From Alloalcanivorax xenomutans (GTDB lineage Bacteria; Pseudomonadota; Gammaproteobacteria; Pseudomonadales; Alcanivoracaceae): a stretch of DNA of 64,000 nt. The notes under the pieces were generated by a model. That model did no database searches, was not told the DNA's origin, and worked only from the letters and a program-made list of their open reading frames with translations. The first letter of the stretch is position 1; each line of letters begins with the position of its first letter. Of this stretch, positions 55,707 through 64,000 are shown one piece after another. The stretch lies in contig NZ_OBMO01000021.1 of assembly GCF_900217905.1 (NCBI RefSeq), positions 1 through 64,000 on the forward strand, in the 5' to 3' direction. The position numbers and the translations under genes were made by a program.

Positions 55707-56919
55707 ACTGATGGCCGCCGGTGTGGCCGTTATGGCTCTCGCGGGCTGCGCCACCGGCCCCACTCAGTATCAGCCGCGAACACTTTCAGTGGCTCAGCAG
55801 GAAGTGGTGGACCAAAAGCCTCCATCATTGCGACCGCTGTACCGCGCACTATTTGAAGAAGGCCGCCGCAATGAGGTCCTCAATTTGATGGAAATCGGCG
55901 CGGCGGCATTTCATTTGCAGGAATATGATCTGGCCCGCGCCGCGTTCGACCAGGCCATTGTCAACATCGAAAGCGTATACGCGGACAACGATGCCGCACA
56001 CCGGGCGCGCAGCCTTTGGTACGAGGAAGGAGAAAAGGAATTCAAGGGCGAGCCCTACGAGCGGAGCATGGTGTTCTACTACCGGGGTTTGCTGTTCCTG
56101 CGTGAGGGTGATTACGGCAATGCGAGGGCGGCTTTTATGAGTGGCCTATTGCAGGATGCCTTCGCCGAGGAAGAGCAGCACGCCACGGACTTTGCGTCCT
56201 TGATCTTCCTGGCGGGCTGGGCGGCGCGCCTGGATGGTAACGGCAGTTTGGCCAAACAGCACTTTGCCGAGTATCGGCGGCTCCGCCCGAATGGCCCCTT
56301 GCCGGATGACGACGACAACACCCTTGTCATTGCCGAAACCGGCAGTGCCCCGCGCAAGTTAGCTGACGGTGTTGGACACTATCAATTGGTCTACCGCCGT
56401 GGCCGTGAGATACAGACACAGGGTGCTCGCCTTGAAACGGCCGCTGTATCACAGTCGCTTTTCCCGATCGAGGATGTTTTTTTTCAGGCATCAACTCGGG
56501 GAGGGCGGACCGTGGACCGCATTATCGAAGGTAAGGTTCAGTTCAAGAAAAGTGCTGAGGCCACGGGTGATGCTCTGACCTCGGTCAGCGACAGCAGCGT
56601 GCTGGCCGGGCTCAGCACCAGTGCCGGCGGTGCGGTGGCGGCTGGCTTTCACACCATCACCGCCATCGGCGTGGCGGCGCAAGGATTGTCCGCTCGTTCG
56701 CGTACTCGGGCGGACACACGCTATTGGCGTCGGCTTCCCGATCAAATTCATCTGACCACCGTGCGAAGTGATCCTGTCAGCAACGGGTCGCGGATGGTGT
56801 TCCTGGATGCCGATGGTGCGCTGATGGTGGATAGAGTCGCCACCATAGCCGTCCATTACGACGGCAAAGGCAATGGCTTTGCCTTCGTCCGATCTACACC
56901 AGAAGGGGTCTCACCATGA
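55690..56919 (+). CDS. COG3014-like lipoprotein with TPR-like helices
   Basis: 409 residues. Lipoprotein signal with lipobox LAGC (C20). The N-terminal third is helical and repeat-like (YRALFEEGRRNEVLNLMEIG, YDLARAAFDQAIVNIESVY, GDYGNARAAFMSGLLQDAF), similar to COG3014 proteins that sit beside lpoB and ycfL homologues in Vibrio and Shewanella. The C-terminal part has a glycine/alanine-rich segment (VLAGLSTSAGGAVAAGFHTI). Function unknown. I chose ATG 55690, which overlaps the previous gene by 17 bases and keeps a lysine in the signal n-region; ATG 55711 is possible. Stop overlaps the next start by 4 bases. Confidence 0.78.
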   Translation: MCSIAKLMAAGVAVMALAGCATGPTQYQPRTLSVAQQEVVDQKPPSLRPLYRALFEEGRRNEVLNLMEIGAAAFHLQEYDLARAAFDQAIVNIESVYADNDAAHRARSLWYEEGEKEFKGEPYERSMVFYYRGLLFLREGDYGNARAAFMSGLLQDAFAEEEQHATDFASLIFLAGWAARLDGNGSLAKQHFAEYRRLRPNGPLPDDDDNTLVIAETGSAPRKLADGVGHYQLVYRRGREIQTQGARLETAAVSQSLFPIEDVFFQASTRGGRTVDRIIEGKVQFKKSAEATGDALTSVSDSSVLAGLSTSAGGAVAAGFHTITAIGVAAQGLSARSRTRADTRYWRRLPDQIHLTTVRSDPVSNGSRMVFLDADGALMVDRVATIAVHYDGKGNGFAFVRSTPEGVSP

Positions 56920-57374
56920 TGCGAACCAGATTGATGAATGCGGTTTGGGCGATGGGCTTGCTGTCTTTAATGGGCGGCTGTCAAAGCCCGGGGATGAGTA
57001 AAAAGGAGCTGAGCCAGCGCCTTGAAGAGCCCGGTTTCAATACCGTCGTCTTCGCCGACTACGACCTGAACCGGAACTTCAGCGAAGGGCTGTTCGGCCC
57101 GGATAAAGTGTTGCGCCTTTCCAGCGCGGGGCATGGCATTGGATACACGGATACAGGAACCTCTGAAGTCTGGCTGGAGCTGCGCAATCACACCGATCAC
57201 AACTATGTAGTGGAGGCGAGAACCCGGTTTTTTTCCCAACAAGGCATACCGGTGGATGCCAAACCCGTATGGCAACGTTTGCCGGTACCAGCTAATTCCA
57301 GCGCGGTGTACCGGGAAAAATCCGTGGGCACGGAACGGCTGCAATATCGTATTGAAGTGAGGCAGGCACGATGA
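56916..57374 (+). CDS. YcfL-like DUF1425 lipoprotein
   Basis: 152 residues. Signal with lipobox LMGGC (C22), then a small beta-rich domain (SEVWLELRNHTDHNYVVEARTRFFSQQGIPV, shown by its parts NHTD and YVVEARTRFF) that fits the DUF1425/YcfL family. In E. coli ycfL lies beside lpoB. Role unknown. It overlaps both neighbours by 4 bases (ATGA), showing tight translational coupling. Confidence 0.75.
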   Translation: MMRTRLMNAVWAMGLLSLMGGCQSPGMSKKELSQRLEEPGFNTVVFADYDLNRNFSEGLFGPDKVLRLSSAGHGIGYTDTGTSEVWLELRNHTDHNYVVEARTRFFSQQGIPVDAKPVWQRLPVPANSSAVYREKSVGTERLQYRIEVRQAR

Positions 57375-58189
57375 GCTGCGTTCAGGCTACGGTCTTGATG
57401 TTGGCGTTGGCGGGTATTGGCGCCGCGCTAGCACAGGATCATTCCGCCGCGCCGATGATGGCCCCGGCCAGATCCCCGCTGACGGAGCAGGGGTGGAGTG
57501 ACTTAAGTACGCGGTCGGGGCGCATCAGTGATGCTGACTCTATTGTTGATCAATTCCGCGAGCGGTTTCCCGATCGCCCTCGTATCGCTGTGCTTTGGCA
57601 CCAGGCGCTGTCCGACCGCGTCAGCGACTGGTATGGCTACCATCGGACCACGTTGGCCATGAGCGGAAAGTCTTCACAAAGCGACGGAAAAAAAAGGACG
57701 CAACAACAGGGAAATGTTGCCGCGGGTGTGCAATCGGAAACCCGTGGCGTGCCGGGTGAACGGCAAAAGGAAACCTCTTTCGCCTTACGGGATGGCCTGA
57801 TCGGAACGTTCCAGTCGGCGGGGGCAAGCATGGTGGATGAGGGACTGGCGCGGCGTCTATCCGATAATGCCTTGGAGGATGGCACCTTCTCGCGCTTGTC
57901 TCCGGACCAGTTGCGCCTGCAGATGCGCGCACTGGCGGAATACGCCGACTATGTCCTGGAGTTAACCGCCGGCGATGGCAGTGATCCGGGGTATCGGGTG
58001 AGGGTCCTGTCCACGGAAAACGCCACGGTAGTGACAACGTTTTCAACCACGGCGGAACCTCCAGAGAGCGAGAAGGAATCGCATTGGGTGGCGACGTCCA
58101 GTGGCTACCAGAAACGTGATATGCCGGTATCACTGAGCCAGATAGGCCGAGAGTTAGCGTTGCTGACCATGGAAAGAATGCGGCCTTGA
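57371..58189 (+). CDS. Exported protein of unknown function
   Basis: 272 residues. Sec signal peptide, probably cut after AALA (residue 21); no lipobox cysteine. A block PRIAVLWHQALSDRVSDWYG and later RLRLQMRALAEYADYVLELTA recall CsgG/LpoB-like folds, but the match is loose and I do not assign a function. Overlaps the previous gene by 4 bases. A long polar linker (KSSQSDGKKRTQQQG) lies near residue 100. Confidence 0.65.
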   Translation: MSCVQATVLMLALAGIGAALAQDHSAAPMMAPARSPLTEQGWSDLSTRSGRISDADSIVDQFRERFPDRPRIAVLWHQALSDRVSDWYGYHRTTLAMSGKSSQSDGKKRTQQQGNVAAGVQSETRGVPGERQKETSFALRDGLIGTFQSAGASMVDEGLARRLSDNALEDGTFSRLSPDQLRLQMRALAEYADYVLELTAGDGSDPGYRVRVLSTENATVVTTFSTTAEPPESEKESHWVATSSGYQKRDMPVSLSQIGRELALLTMERMRP

Positions 58190-58227
58190 AAAACGATTAC
58201 GACAACATTTCCTGAAAGGGCGTTACC

Positions 58228-59115
58228 ATGAGAATGAAAGCCATCCTGCACGTATTGGGGTTCGTGCTTCTGGTTCAATTGACGGGCTGTGCATCATCAC
58301 TGTCGCCAGCCGGCTCTGGTGCCATTGGCGCGGGGCTGGTGAAGCACAGAGGCTACCCGATGGTAGTTCGGATCAACCCTGGTTCGGTGGCGGAACAAAG
58401 TGGACAAATCCTGCTGGGGGATCTGATTCTGGCGGCGGCACCCACACCGGAATCTCAATGGGTCATATTGAAAGGCTACGGTCTTAACCAGGCAATCCAT
58501 GTGATTCGTGGCGAACCCTATACTCGGGTAAAACTGAAACTGATGAACAATCAGGACTCACAAGAGCGTGAAGTGGTCCTGATACGAGGGCCGGAAGGCC
58601 GTGCTTCCGAGTTGACCTATCTTGAAGGGCAAAAGGGGTTGGATACACAAGGTGAGACGGCGGCCCCGGTTAATATCGCCGACCTGGTGATTTCGGATAA
58701 CTCCGGGCCGTACCTCAGCCCTTATACCTCCGACGGTGTCACTGCAGAATGGGTGAATAAGGCGATCAACACCAAAATGGGGGAGGCCACGGGGTCCGCT
58801 GTTGGCGCCGCTGCCGGGGCTTACGCAGGGCGAAAGCTGATGGAGAATGTACCTGGGGGCGGTTTTTTTGGCAGCTTTCTGGGCGGCATGGCAGGGTCGA
58901 AAAGCGGTAAGGCGGTTGGCCGTGACGCGGCGATCAAGGCATCCGGGGGGTGGGAGTACATCCGTGCCACATCGGATCAGTCGTTCCACTCGGTCGGTGA
59001 CATGGCGCGGTGGCTGGTGAATACACATGGCGGTAGTGCCAACTTCAAGGACGTGATTGACGCCGCTTCGCATGTCTATCCGGATCTGCAACCCGCGTTG
59101 GCAAGACAGCGATAA
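58228..59115 (+). CDS. Lipoprotein with PDZ-like and glycine-zipper segments
   Basis: 295 residues. Lipoprotein signal with lipobox LTGC (C21). Residues about 40-120 form a PDZ-like domain (MVVRINPGSVAEQSGQILLGDLI; VIRGEPYTRVKLKLM). Residues about 185-235 are a glycine zipper (GSAVGAAAGAYAGRKLM, FFGSFLGGMAGSKSGKAVG), which can enter or cross a membrane. No protease domain is present. It closes the five-gene operon after a 38-base gap. Function unknown; a scaffold role in the envelope is inferred. Confidence 0.75.
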   Translation: MRMKAILHVLGFVLLVQLTGCASSLSPAGSGAIGAGLVKHRGYPMVVRINPGSVAEQSGQILLGDLILAAAPTPESQWVILKGYGLNQAIHVIRGEPYTRVKLKLMNNQDSQEREVVLIRGPEGRASELTYLEGQKGLDTQGETAAPVNIADLVISDNSGPYLSPYTSDGVTAEWVNKAINTKMGEATGSAVGAAAGAYAGRKLMENVPGGGFFGSFLGGMAGSKSGKAVGRDAAIKASGGWEYIRATSDQSFHSVGDMARWLVNTHGGSANFKDVIDAASHVYPDLQPALARQR

Positions 59116-59175
59116 TTGTTCTTAACTTGCATTCCGGTTGGGAGTGTGCCGGCTCGAATGTACCAGCTCTCTCTT

Positions 59176-59213
59176 TAAAAAAACCGCCGACGCACGTCGC
59201 ATCACGTCGGCGG
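59176..59213 (-). terminator. Rho-independent terminator for the aldehyde dehydrogenase operon
   Basis: CCGCCGACG (59184-59192) pairs with CGTCGGCGG (59205-59213); on the minus strand the stem is followed by seven T residues. It ends transcription coming from the right. Confidence 0.75.
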
Positions 59214-59253
59214 AAAGGCACCAGACCATCAATCCGTTGGAGCCGGCGGTTAT

Positions 59254-60768
59254 CTAAACCGCCATGAAAACAGATTTGGTTTCCAGGTACGCATCCAGGG
59301 ACTGCCGGCCCATGTCACGACCGAAGCCGGACAGCTTATAGCCACCGAACGGTACCGCGACGTCCAGCATGTTGTGGCAGTTGACCCACACCGTTCCCGC
59401 TTTGATTTTCGGTACCAGACGATGCACTCGCGACAGATCGTTGGACCAGATACTGGCGCCAAGCCCGTAGGGGGTATCGTTGGCGCGGCGGGCCACATCG
59501 TCCAGATCCTCATACGGTAGCGCCACCACCACCGGACCAAAAATCTCCTCCCGCACGATACGCAGATCGTCATCGGTACTGGCGAATACCGTGGGCTCGA
59601 CAAAGTAACCGCTGCGACTGGCGCGCGCGCCGCCGGTCACCAGTTCCGCGCCCTGTTCACGACCCAGGTCGATATAACCGCACACCCGGTCCAGTTGTTC
59701 ACGGGAGACCAGAGGTCCGAGATGGGTTTGCGGATCCAGCCCTGGCCCCATGGGCAGCGCCTTGGCCAGGTCCGCGAGTTCCGCCACCACGTTGTCGTAC
59801 AGCTTTTTGTGTACGTAAAGGCGTGACCCGGCACAGCACACCTGACCGTGGTTGAAGAAAATCGCCTGGGCGGCGCCCTGGGCAGCCAGGGCCGGATCAC
59901 AGTCGTCGAGTACGATCATCGGTGATTTACCACCAAGCTCCAGGGTGACCCGGGTCATGTTGTCCATGGCGGCGCGGCCGATCAGTTTGCCCACTTCGGT
60001 GGAGCCGGTGAAACTCACCTTGCTGACCCCGGGATGAGCCACCAACGGAGCGCCGGCATCCGGACCGTCTCCGGTGATGATGTTCACCACACCATCGGGG
60101 AAACCGGCCTCCTGCAGTAGCGTGCCGAGATAAAGTGCGGTGAGCGGCGTCTGCTCGGCGGGTTTGAGAACCACGGTACAACCGGCCGCCAATGCCGGCG
60201 CTAACTTCCAGGTGGCGACCAGCAGCGGGAAATTCCAGGGTACCACCGCCGCCACCACGCCGACCGGTTCACGGCGGGTATAGGCGAAAAATTCGCTTTC
60301 CGGTGGAGCGAACGGTACCGAAACGTCCAGCGACGCGCCTTCGATCTTGGTGGCCCAGCCGGCCATGTAGCGGAAAAATTCAATACACAGAGTGATGTCC
60401 ACTGCTTGCGCGATTTGCGCGGACTTGCCGTTGTCGATGGACTCGATCTCGGCCAGCACCTTGGCGTCGCGTTCGATCAAATCCGCCAGTTTGAGCATCA
60501 GGTTCTGGCGTTCGGAGGGGCGCATTCTTCCCCACGGGCCGTTTTCAAGGGCTTGCCCGGCGGCGCGTACCGCGCGATCCACATCGGTTTGCCCGGCGGC
60601 CGGAACGGTGCCGAGTACGGTTTCATCCGCCGGGTTGATCACCTCCAGACGTTGCCCTTCGACGGCTTCCACCCACTGGTCACCGATCAGCATGCGATGG
60701 TGGGTGGCTTCCAGAAAGGTCCGGGTGCGACTCTCAATGGTGTGACCGAATTCCGTCATCATATTCAT
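59254..60768 (-). CDS. NAD-dependent aldehyde dehydrogenase
   Basis: 504 residues of the ALDH superfamily. Catalytic residues are visible: N179 in PWNFP, E277 in LELGGKSP, C311 in GQVCCAGSR, with GSTEVG (256-260) for the cofactor. It oxidises aldehydes to acids. The position downstream of the PQQ alcohol dehydrogenase on the same strand (73 bases) mirrors ExaC next to ExaA, so it probably handles the aldehyde made by that enzyme. GGGGAG lies 8 bases before ATG 60768. Confidence 0.93.
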   Translation of the reverse strand: MNMMTEFGHTIESRTRTFLEATHHRMLIGDQWVEAVEGQRLEVINPADETVLGTVPAAGQTDVDRAVRAAGQALENGPWGRMRPSERQNLMLKLADLIERDAKVLAEIESIDNGKSAQIAQAVDITLCIEFFRYMAGWATKIEGASLDVSVPFAPPESEFFAYTRREPVGVVAAVVPWNFPLLVATWKLAPALAAGCTVVLKPAEQTPLTALYLGTLLQEAGFPDGVVNIITGDGPDAGAPLVAHPGVSKVSFTGSTEVGKLIGRAAMDNMTRVTLELGGKSPMIVLDDCDPALAAQGAAQAIFFNHGQVCCAGSRLYVHKKLYDNVVAELADLAKALPMGPGLDPQTHLGPLVSREQLDRVCGYIDLGREQGAELVTGGARASRSGYFVEPTVFASTDDDLRIVREEIFGPVVVALPYEDLDDVARRANDTPYGLGASIWSNDLSRVHRLVPKIKAGTVWVNCHNMLDVAVPFGGYKLSGFGRDMGRQSLDAYLETKSVFMAV

Positions 60769-60841
60769 GGCAAAAGCTCCCCGTGGCCCGGATAAACCGG
60801 GCCGTGTTGCTGTGTGAGTGATTGAAAAAAGTGGTATCGAG

Positions 60842-62938
60842 TTATTTCTTGGGTCTTATCGCGTCGGCGGTTCCTTGAATGAACGCCTTGATCTTTTCCA
60901 CGTCTTCCGCGCTGAGTTTGCCGGTGAAGTCCGGCATTCCCCGCGACACAAAGGGGCCGTTGAAGACGAACTTGTCGAGATTTTCAATAAAGCTCTTGTC
61001 CACATAACCCAGATTGGGAATGTTGCCACCCTTGTCGACACCGGGGACGCCATGGCAGAACACGCAGTTGCTGACGTAAAGGTAAGTGCCTTCTTCCACC
61101 AGGGCCGGGTCGTACTTGACGCCGGTAAGAAGATTGCCGAGCTGGTGTTTCGTGAACTCCGGCATCTCCGCTTTGCCATTCAATTTGAAGGTATAAACGG
61201 TACCCGGTGTCGTCGTCTCCGAAGCGCGCTGAGTCTGGCCGAATACCCCGCCCCAGCCAGCGGCGATGGTGATGTACTGCTCGCCGTCCACCTGGTAGCT
61301 GATTGGCGCGGCAATTACGCCGGTACCCATGGGGGACTGCCACAGTACATCGCCGCTGCCGGCGTCGAACGCCATCAGCCTGGCGTCAGCGGTGCCCTGG
61401 AACACCAGGTTTCCGGCGGTGGACAGCGTACCGCCGTTCCAGGGCGCCACATGTTCATAACGCCAGCGCTCCTGCTGCTTGACCGGGTCCCAGGCCAGCA
61501 GCCGGCCGAACGGTTTGCTGGAAGGTGTCTCGGCATTGATCAACATGCCGGTATTCCAGCCGATGCCGCTCATTGGTTGTCCCGGTTTGTTGCTGCCGTG
61601 CTCGGTCCAGTTTTTATCTTCCATCAGATTCAGCGGGATATTCTGCGCCGGAAAATAAGCCAGTCCGGTTTTCGGGCTGTAGGACATGGAATGCCAATTG
61701 TGTCCGCCGAAGGGGCCGGGGATAGCGTCAAAGGGTTTGTCCTCGGAGCGGGCTTCGGCGATCTCGATTGGCCGACCGTTCTTGTCATAGCCGGTGGCCC
61801 AGTTCACATCGACAAAGTTTTGCGCCGATATGAATTTGCCGTTGGTGCGATCCACGACAAAGAAGAAGCCGTTCTTCGGCGCATGCATGATCACCTTGCG
61901 CAGCTTGCCGTCAATTTTAATGTCGGCCAGGATAAGATCCTGGGTTGAGGTGTAGTCCCAGTTGTCCCCTGGTGTTTCCTGGTAGTGCCAGACGTAGTCA
62001 CCGGTTTCCGGATTGATCGCCACGATGGAGGCCAGGTAAAGGTTGTCGCCGCCGGCGGGGCTGCGTTTGCGATGTACCCAGGGGTTTCCGTTACCGGTAC
62101 CGATGTACATCAGGTTCAATTCCGGGTCGAACACCATGGAATTCCATACCGTGCCGCCACCGCCAGACTCCCAATACTTACCCTTGGGATCCCAGGTCTT
62201 CGCCGCTTTGGCCATGGCTTCGTTTTCGTACGGCTTGGCCGGGTCACCGGGCACGGTGAACCAACGCCATTTTTGCTTACCCGTCTCGGCATCGTAGGCG
62301 GTGATGTAACCGCGAACACCGAACTCCGCGCCGCCGTTGCCGATGATCACATTGCCGCGAAAGACGCGCGGTGCCCCGGTAACGGTATAGGGCCGGGAGC
62401 GGTCAATGATGGTGTCTTTTTCCCAAAGCTTCTTGCCGCTGTTGGCGTCCAGTGCCACCAGTCGCCCGTCCAGTGAGCCGACGAAAACCTTGCCCTTGTA
62501 AACGGCGACGCCGCGGTTCACCACATCGCAACAGGCCTGGTACGCTTTCTCGCGGGGCACTTCCGGATCATAGCTCCACAGACGTTTGCCAGTCTTGGCG
62601 TCAAGAGCGTGCACCACACTCCAGGAGGCGGTTACGTACATGGTGCCATCCACCACGATCGGCGTGGCTTCAATGCCGCGCGTGGAGTTCAGATCGTAGG
62701 ACCAGGCCAGGCCGAGCTCATCCACGTTCTTGCTGGTGATCTGCGTAAGTGGGCTGAAGCGGGTACCGGCGTAATCAAAACCATGGCTGGGCCAGTCCTT
62801 GCCACTGTCGCGGTTGGCGACTATGGAGGCCTCGTCCGGTCCGGCCTGGTCAGCCAGAACCGGCGTCGTGGCAAACAGGGACGACAGTAGTAACAGGGAG
62901 GGTATGGACGCCCTCCGGGATGCAAGCATCAAATTCAT
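60842..62938 (-). CDS. PQQ-dependent quinohaemoprotein alcohol dehydrogenase
   Basis: 698 residues. Signal peptide (1-29, ending PVLA), an eight-bladed PQQ propeller with repeated W-containing motifs (LDAKTGKRLWSY; LDANSGKKLWE), a vicinal disulfide C136-C137 as in methanol and ethanol dehydrogenases, and a C-terminal cytochrome c domain with C625-V-F-C628-H629 and probable axial M668. This is the type II soluble quinohaemoprotein arrangement, so electrons leave through the attached haem c. It oxidises primary alcohols in the periplasm. ATG 62938 follows AGGAG by 9 bases and starts at the signal peptide. Confidence 0.94.
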   Translation of the reverse strand: MNLMLASRRASIPSLLLLSSLFATTPVLADQAGPDEASIVANRDSGKDWPSHGFDYAGTRFSPLTQITSKNVDELGLAWSYDLNSTRGIEATPIVVDGTMYVTASWSVVHALDAKTGKRLWSYDPEVPREKAYQACCDVVNRGVAVYKGKVFVGSLDGRLVALDANSGKKLWEKDTIIDRSRPYTVTGAPRVFRGNVIIGNGGAEFGVRGYITAYDAETGKQKWRWFTVPGDPAKPYENEAMAKAAKTWDPKGKYWESGGGGTVWNSMVFDPELNLMYIGTGNGNPWVHRKRSPAGGDNLYLASIVAINPETGDYVWHYQETPGDNWDYTSTQDLILADIKIDGKLRKVIMHAPKNGFFFVVDRTNGKFISAQNFVDVNWATGYDKNGRPIEIAEARSEDKPFDAIPGPFGGHNWHSMSYSPKTGLAYFPAQNIPLNLMEDKNWTEHGSNKPGQPMSGIGWNTGMLINAETPSSKPFGRLLAWDPVKQQERWRYEHVAPWNGGTLSTAGNLVFQGTADARLMAFDAGSGDVLWQSPMGTGVIAAPISYQVDGEQYITIAAGWGGVFGQTQRASETTTPGTVYTFKLNGKAEMPEFTKHQLGNLLTGVKYDPALVEEGTYLYVSNCVFCHGVPGVDKGGNIPNLGYVDKSFIENLDKFVFNGPFVSRGMPDFTGKLSAEDVEKIKAFIQGTADAIRPKK

Positions 62939-62981
62939 TTTCAGGTGCTCCTTTTCGTTTTTATCACGCTGCCTGTGAACG

Positions 62982-63003
62982 CACCGGTGCCGGAGCACCG
63001 GTG
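62982..63003. promoter_or_regulatory. Intercistronic stem-loop
   Basis: CACCGGTGC, four bases, GCACCGGTG: a 9-bp perfect stem with a CGGA loop between the outer-membrane protein gene and the PQQ dehydrogenase gene. No T-run follows on either strand, so RNA stabilisation or partial attenuation is more likely than full termination. Confidence 0.5.
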
Positions 63004-63013
63004 ACGCTACTGA

Positions 63014-63937
63014 TCAGAATGCCTTGAGAATTCTCAGGTTGAAACGATTGTTTTCCTTGAAACCATTTTCAACGGAAAGATCGCGCCCATAATTCGCCAG
63101 TAGCTGCACGGAAGGCGTGACGAACCAGCCACTGCCAATGGTCATCTTGGTGGTTCTGGAACGATCATCCTGGTCGGTACCGTTGATTTCGGTTTCCCCG
63201 CCGAAGGTGTGGGAAAGCCCGGCACGTAAATCCAGATTTTCACGTAGCTGATAGCGCAGGAAGGTCTGGACCTGGAACAGGGGGTCTTGCTTCAGTGTGT
63301 CCTTGTTTGCTCCAAAATCATCATTTTTTCCGTGCACGGTGACATCGGCGGCGATGTCGAGGAACACCTTCTCGGTGAGGCCGGTGATATAGCCCGCCTG
63401 CAGAGCGAACTTCCATCGGTTCTCGCCAAGGTTAAGCGCGTCGTCGTGGTCATAGGTGCCAGTAGGCACATAAACAAAAGGTGTAATACCAAAGTAGGTA
63501 TTGGTTTCAGGTTTGTTCACCAACCAGACCGTGGCGGCGAGAATCAAATCGCCGAGACCATCGGCATCGCCCAGTGACTTGGTGTCGTCCTTCCCTTCCA
63601 GGTGGCCGAAGGGAAGCAGGAACTGGGGGTCAACGATGTAATCGCCAATTTTCGTGAAATGAACGCCGCGTAAAATGCCAACATGGGACTCGAGTCCGGC
63701 ATCAATGGGTACGCGGTCGCCGTCACTGTAGAGGCGGTCGCGATCGGCGTACTGGTAATAGACCATGGCCAGATTGGTACCCGCGGGCAAGGCGGTGTAG
63801 TCGCCGGCATCCACGTCCACGGCGTGGCTCTGGCCCGCCGCTACCGAGAGCGCGCCGACCAGCAGTGACAGGGCGGTCTTTTTCTTCGGTATGATGGGTT
63901 TTCGGGAAGCCGCTTTTACATTCTTGTCGTCGTTCAT
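63014..63937 (-). CDS. Outer-membrane SphA/MetA-pathway-like transporter (COG4313)
   Basis: 307 residues. Long N-terminal basic region, then a signal peptide ending SHAVD near residue 40. The mature part is a run of amphipathic beta-strands with a C-terminal aromatic residue (RFNLRILKAF), typical of outer-membrane barrels. The pattern fits the phenol-degradation MetA-like/SphA family, found next to genes for hydrophobic or alcohol substrates. It may let the alcohol enter. Transcribed ahead of the PQQ dehydrogenase; the promoter may lie past the right edge. Confidence 0.78.
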   Translation of the reverse strand: MNDDKNVKAASRKPIIPKKKTALSLLVGALSVAAGQSHAVDVDAGDYTALPAGTNLAMVYYQYADRDRLYSDGDRVPIDAGLESHVGILRGVHFTKIGDYIVDPQFLLPFGHLEGKDDTKSLGDADGLGDLILAATVWLVNKPETNTYFGITPFVYVPTGTYDHDDALNLGENRWKFALQAGYITGLTEKVFLDIAADVTVHGKNDDFGANKDTLKQDPLFQVQTFLRYQLRENLDLRAGLSHTFGGETEINGTDQDDRSRTTKMTIGSGWFVTPSVQLLANYGRDLSVENGFKENNRFNLRILKAF

Positions 63938-64000
63938 GAAATCGGTTCCTTGTTTCTGTTATTCGATAGAAAGCGTCGCAAAAAAATAGAAGTCCTCGAA

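Overview
The window is a stretch of chromosome from a GC-rich marine-type gammaproteobacterium that degrades hydrocarbons. I place it close to Alcanivorax/Alloalcanivorax. The reasons are a Pseudomonas-like mnmG-rsmG-parA-parB-atp-glmU-glmS block, an integral-membrane alkane 1-monooxygenase (AlkB), a PQQ alcohol dehydrogenase with an aldehyde dehydrogenase, and many acyl-CoA and thioester enzymes. The genus is inferred from gene content, not from a search. I saw no rRNA, tRNA, CRISPR array or insertion sequence.

Layout. 0.2-2.8 kb: an SDR oxidoreductase and a NhaP2-type cation/proton antiporter, both on the minus strand. 2.9-7.3 kb: mnmG, rsmG, parA, parB (tRNA and rRNA modification, chromosome partition). 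7.4-14.6 kb: a complete atpIBEFHAGDC operon with a strong sigma70-type promoter, a leader hairpin and a terminator. 14.7-17.9 kb: glmU and glmS (UDP-GlcNAc supply), closed by a large REP-like inverted repeat. 18.1-30.6 kb: an accessory catabolic island. It has a MarR regulator divergent from a two-component Rieske oxygenase, a five-gene branched-chain-amino-acid-type ABC transporter followed by an isochorismatase-like hydrolase, and, divergent from the transporter, an amidohydrolase, a divergent DUF1116 (AllG/YlbE-like) protein and a NhaC-type carrier. Four copies of GGYATACCACAT, one in the MarR/Rieske intergenic region and three in the transporter/amidohydrolase intergenic region, suggest one regulator controls the whole set. 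30.5-37.5 kb: LysR regulator, GST, a periplasmic nucleotidase lipoprotein, an exported MsrA-MsrB fusion, MscL and a phospholipase-D family enzyme. 37.5-49.2 kb: lipid and hydrocarbon catabolism (acyl-CoA ligase, two thioesterases, quinone oxidoreductase, AlkB, a KshA-like Rieske oxygenase, acyl-CoA dehydrogenase, an epoxide-hydrolase/SDR fusion, TetR and MerR regulators). 49.6-54.8 kb: a dipeptide/oligopeptide-type ABC importer (dppA, B, C and a fused DF ATPase). 55.1-59.1 kb: a tight operon of five exported proteins, four of them probable lipoproteins (LpoB-like, COG3014-like, YcfL-like, unknown, PDZ/glycine-zipper). 59.2-64 kb: aldehyde dehydrogenase, quinohaemoprotein alcohol dehydrogenase and an outer-membrane SphA/MetA-type protein on the minus strand.

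How the parts fit together. AlkB would make terminal alcohols from alkanes, the PQQ dehydrogenase and ALDH would oxidise alcohols to acids, and the ligase and acyl-CoA dehydrogenase would feed beta-oxidation. The 18-30 kb island looks like an independent pathway for an imported nitrogen-containing small molecule: uptake by the ABC transporter, attack by the Rieske oxygenase, then amide or ureide hydrolysis. Its substrate cannot be read from sequence. It is the best candidate here for an undescribed system, followed by the 55-59 kb envelope lipoprotein operon with its 24-bp perfect palindrome at the promoter.
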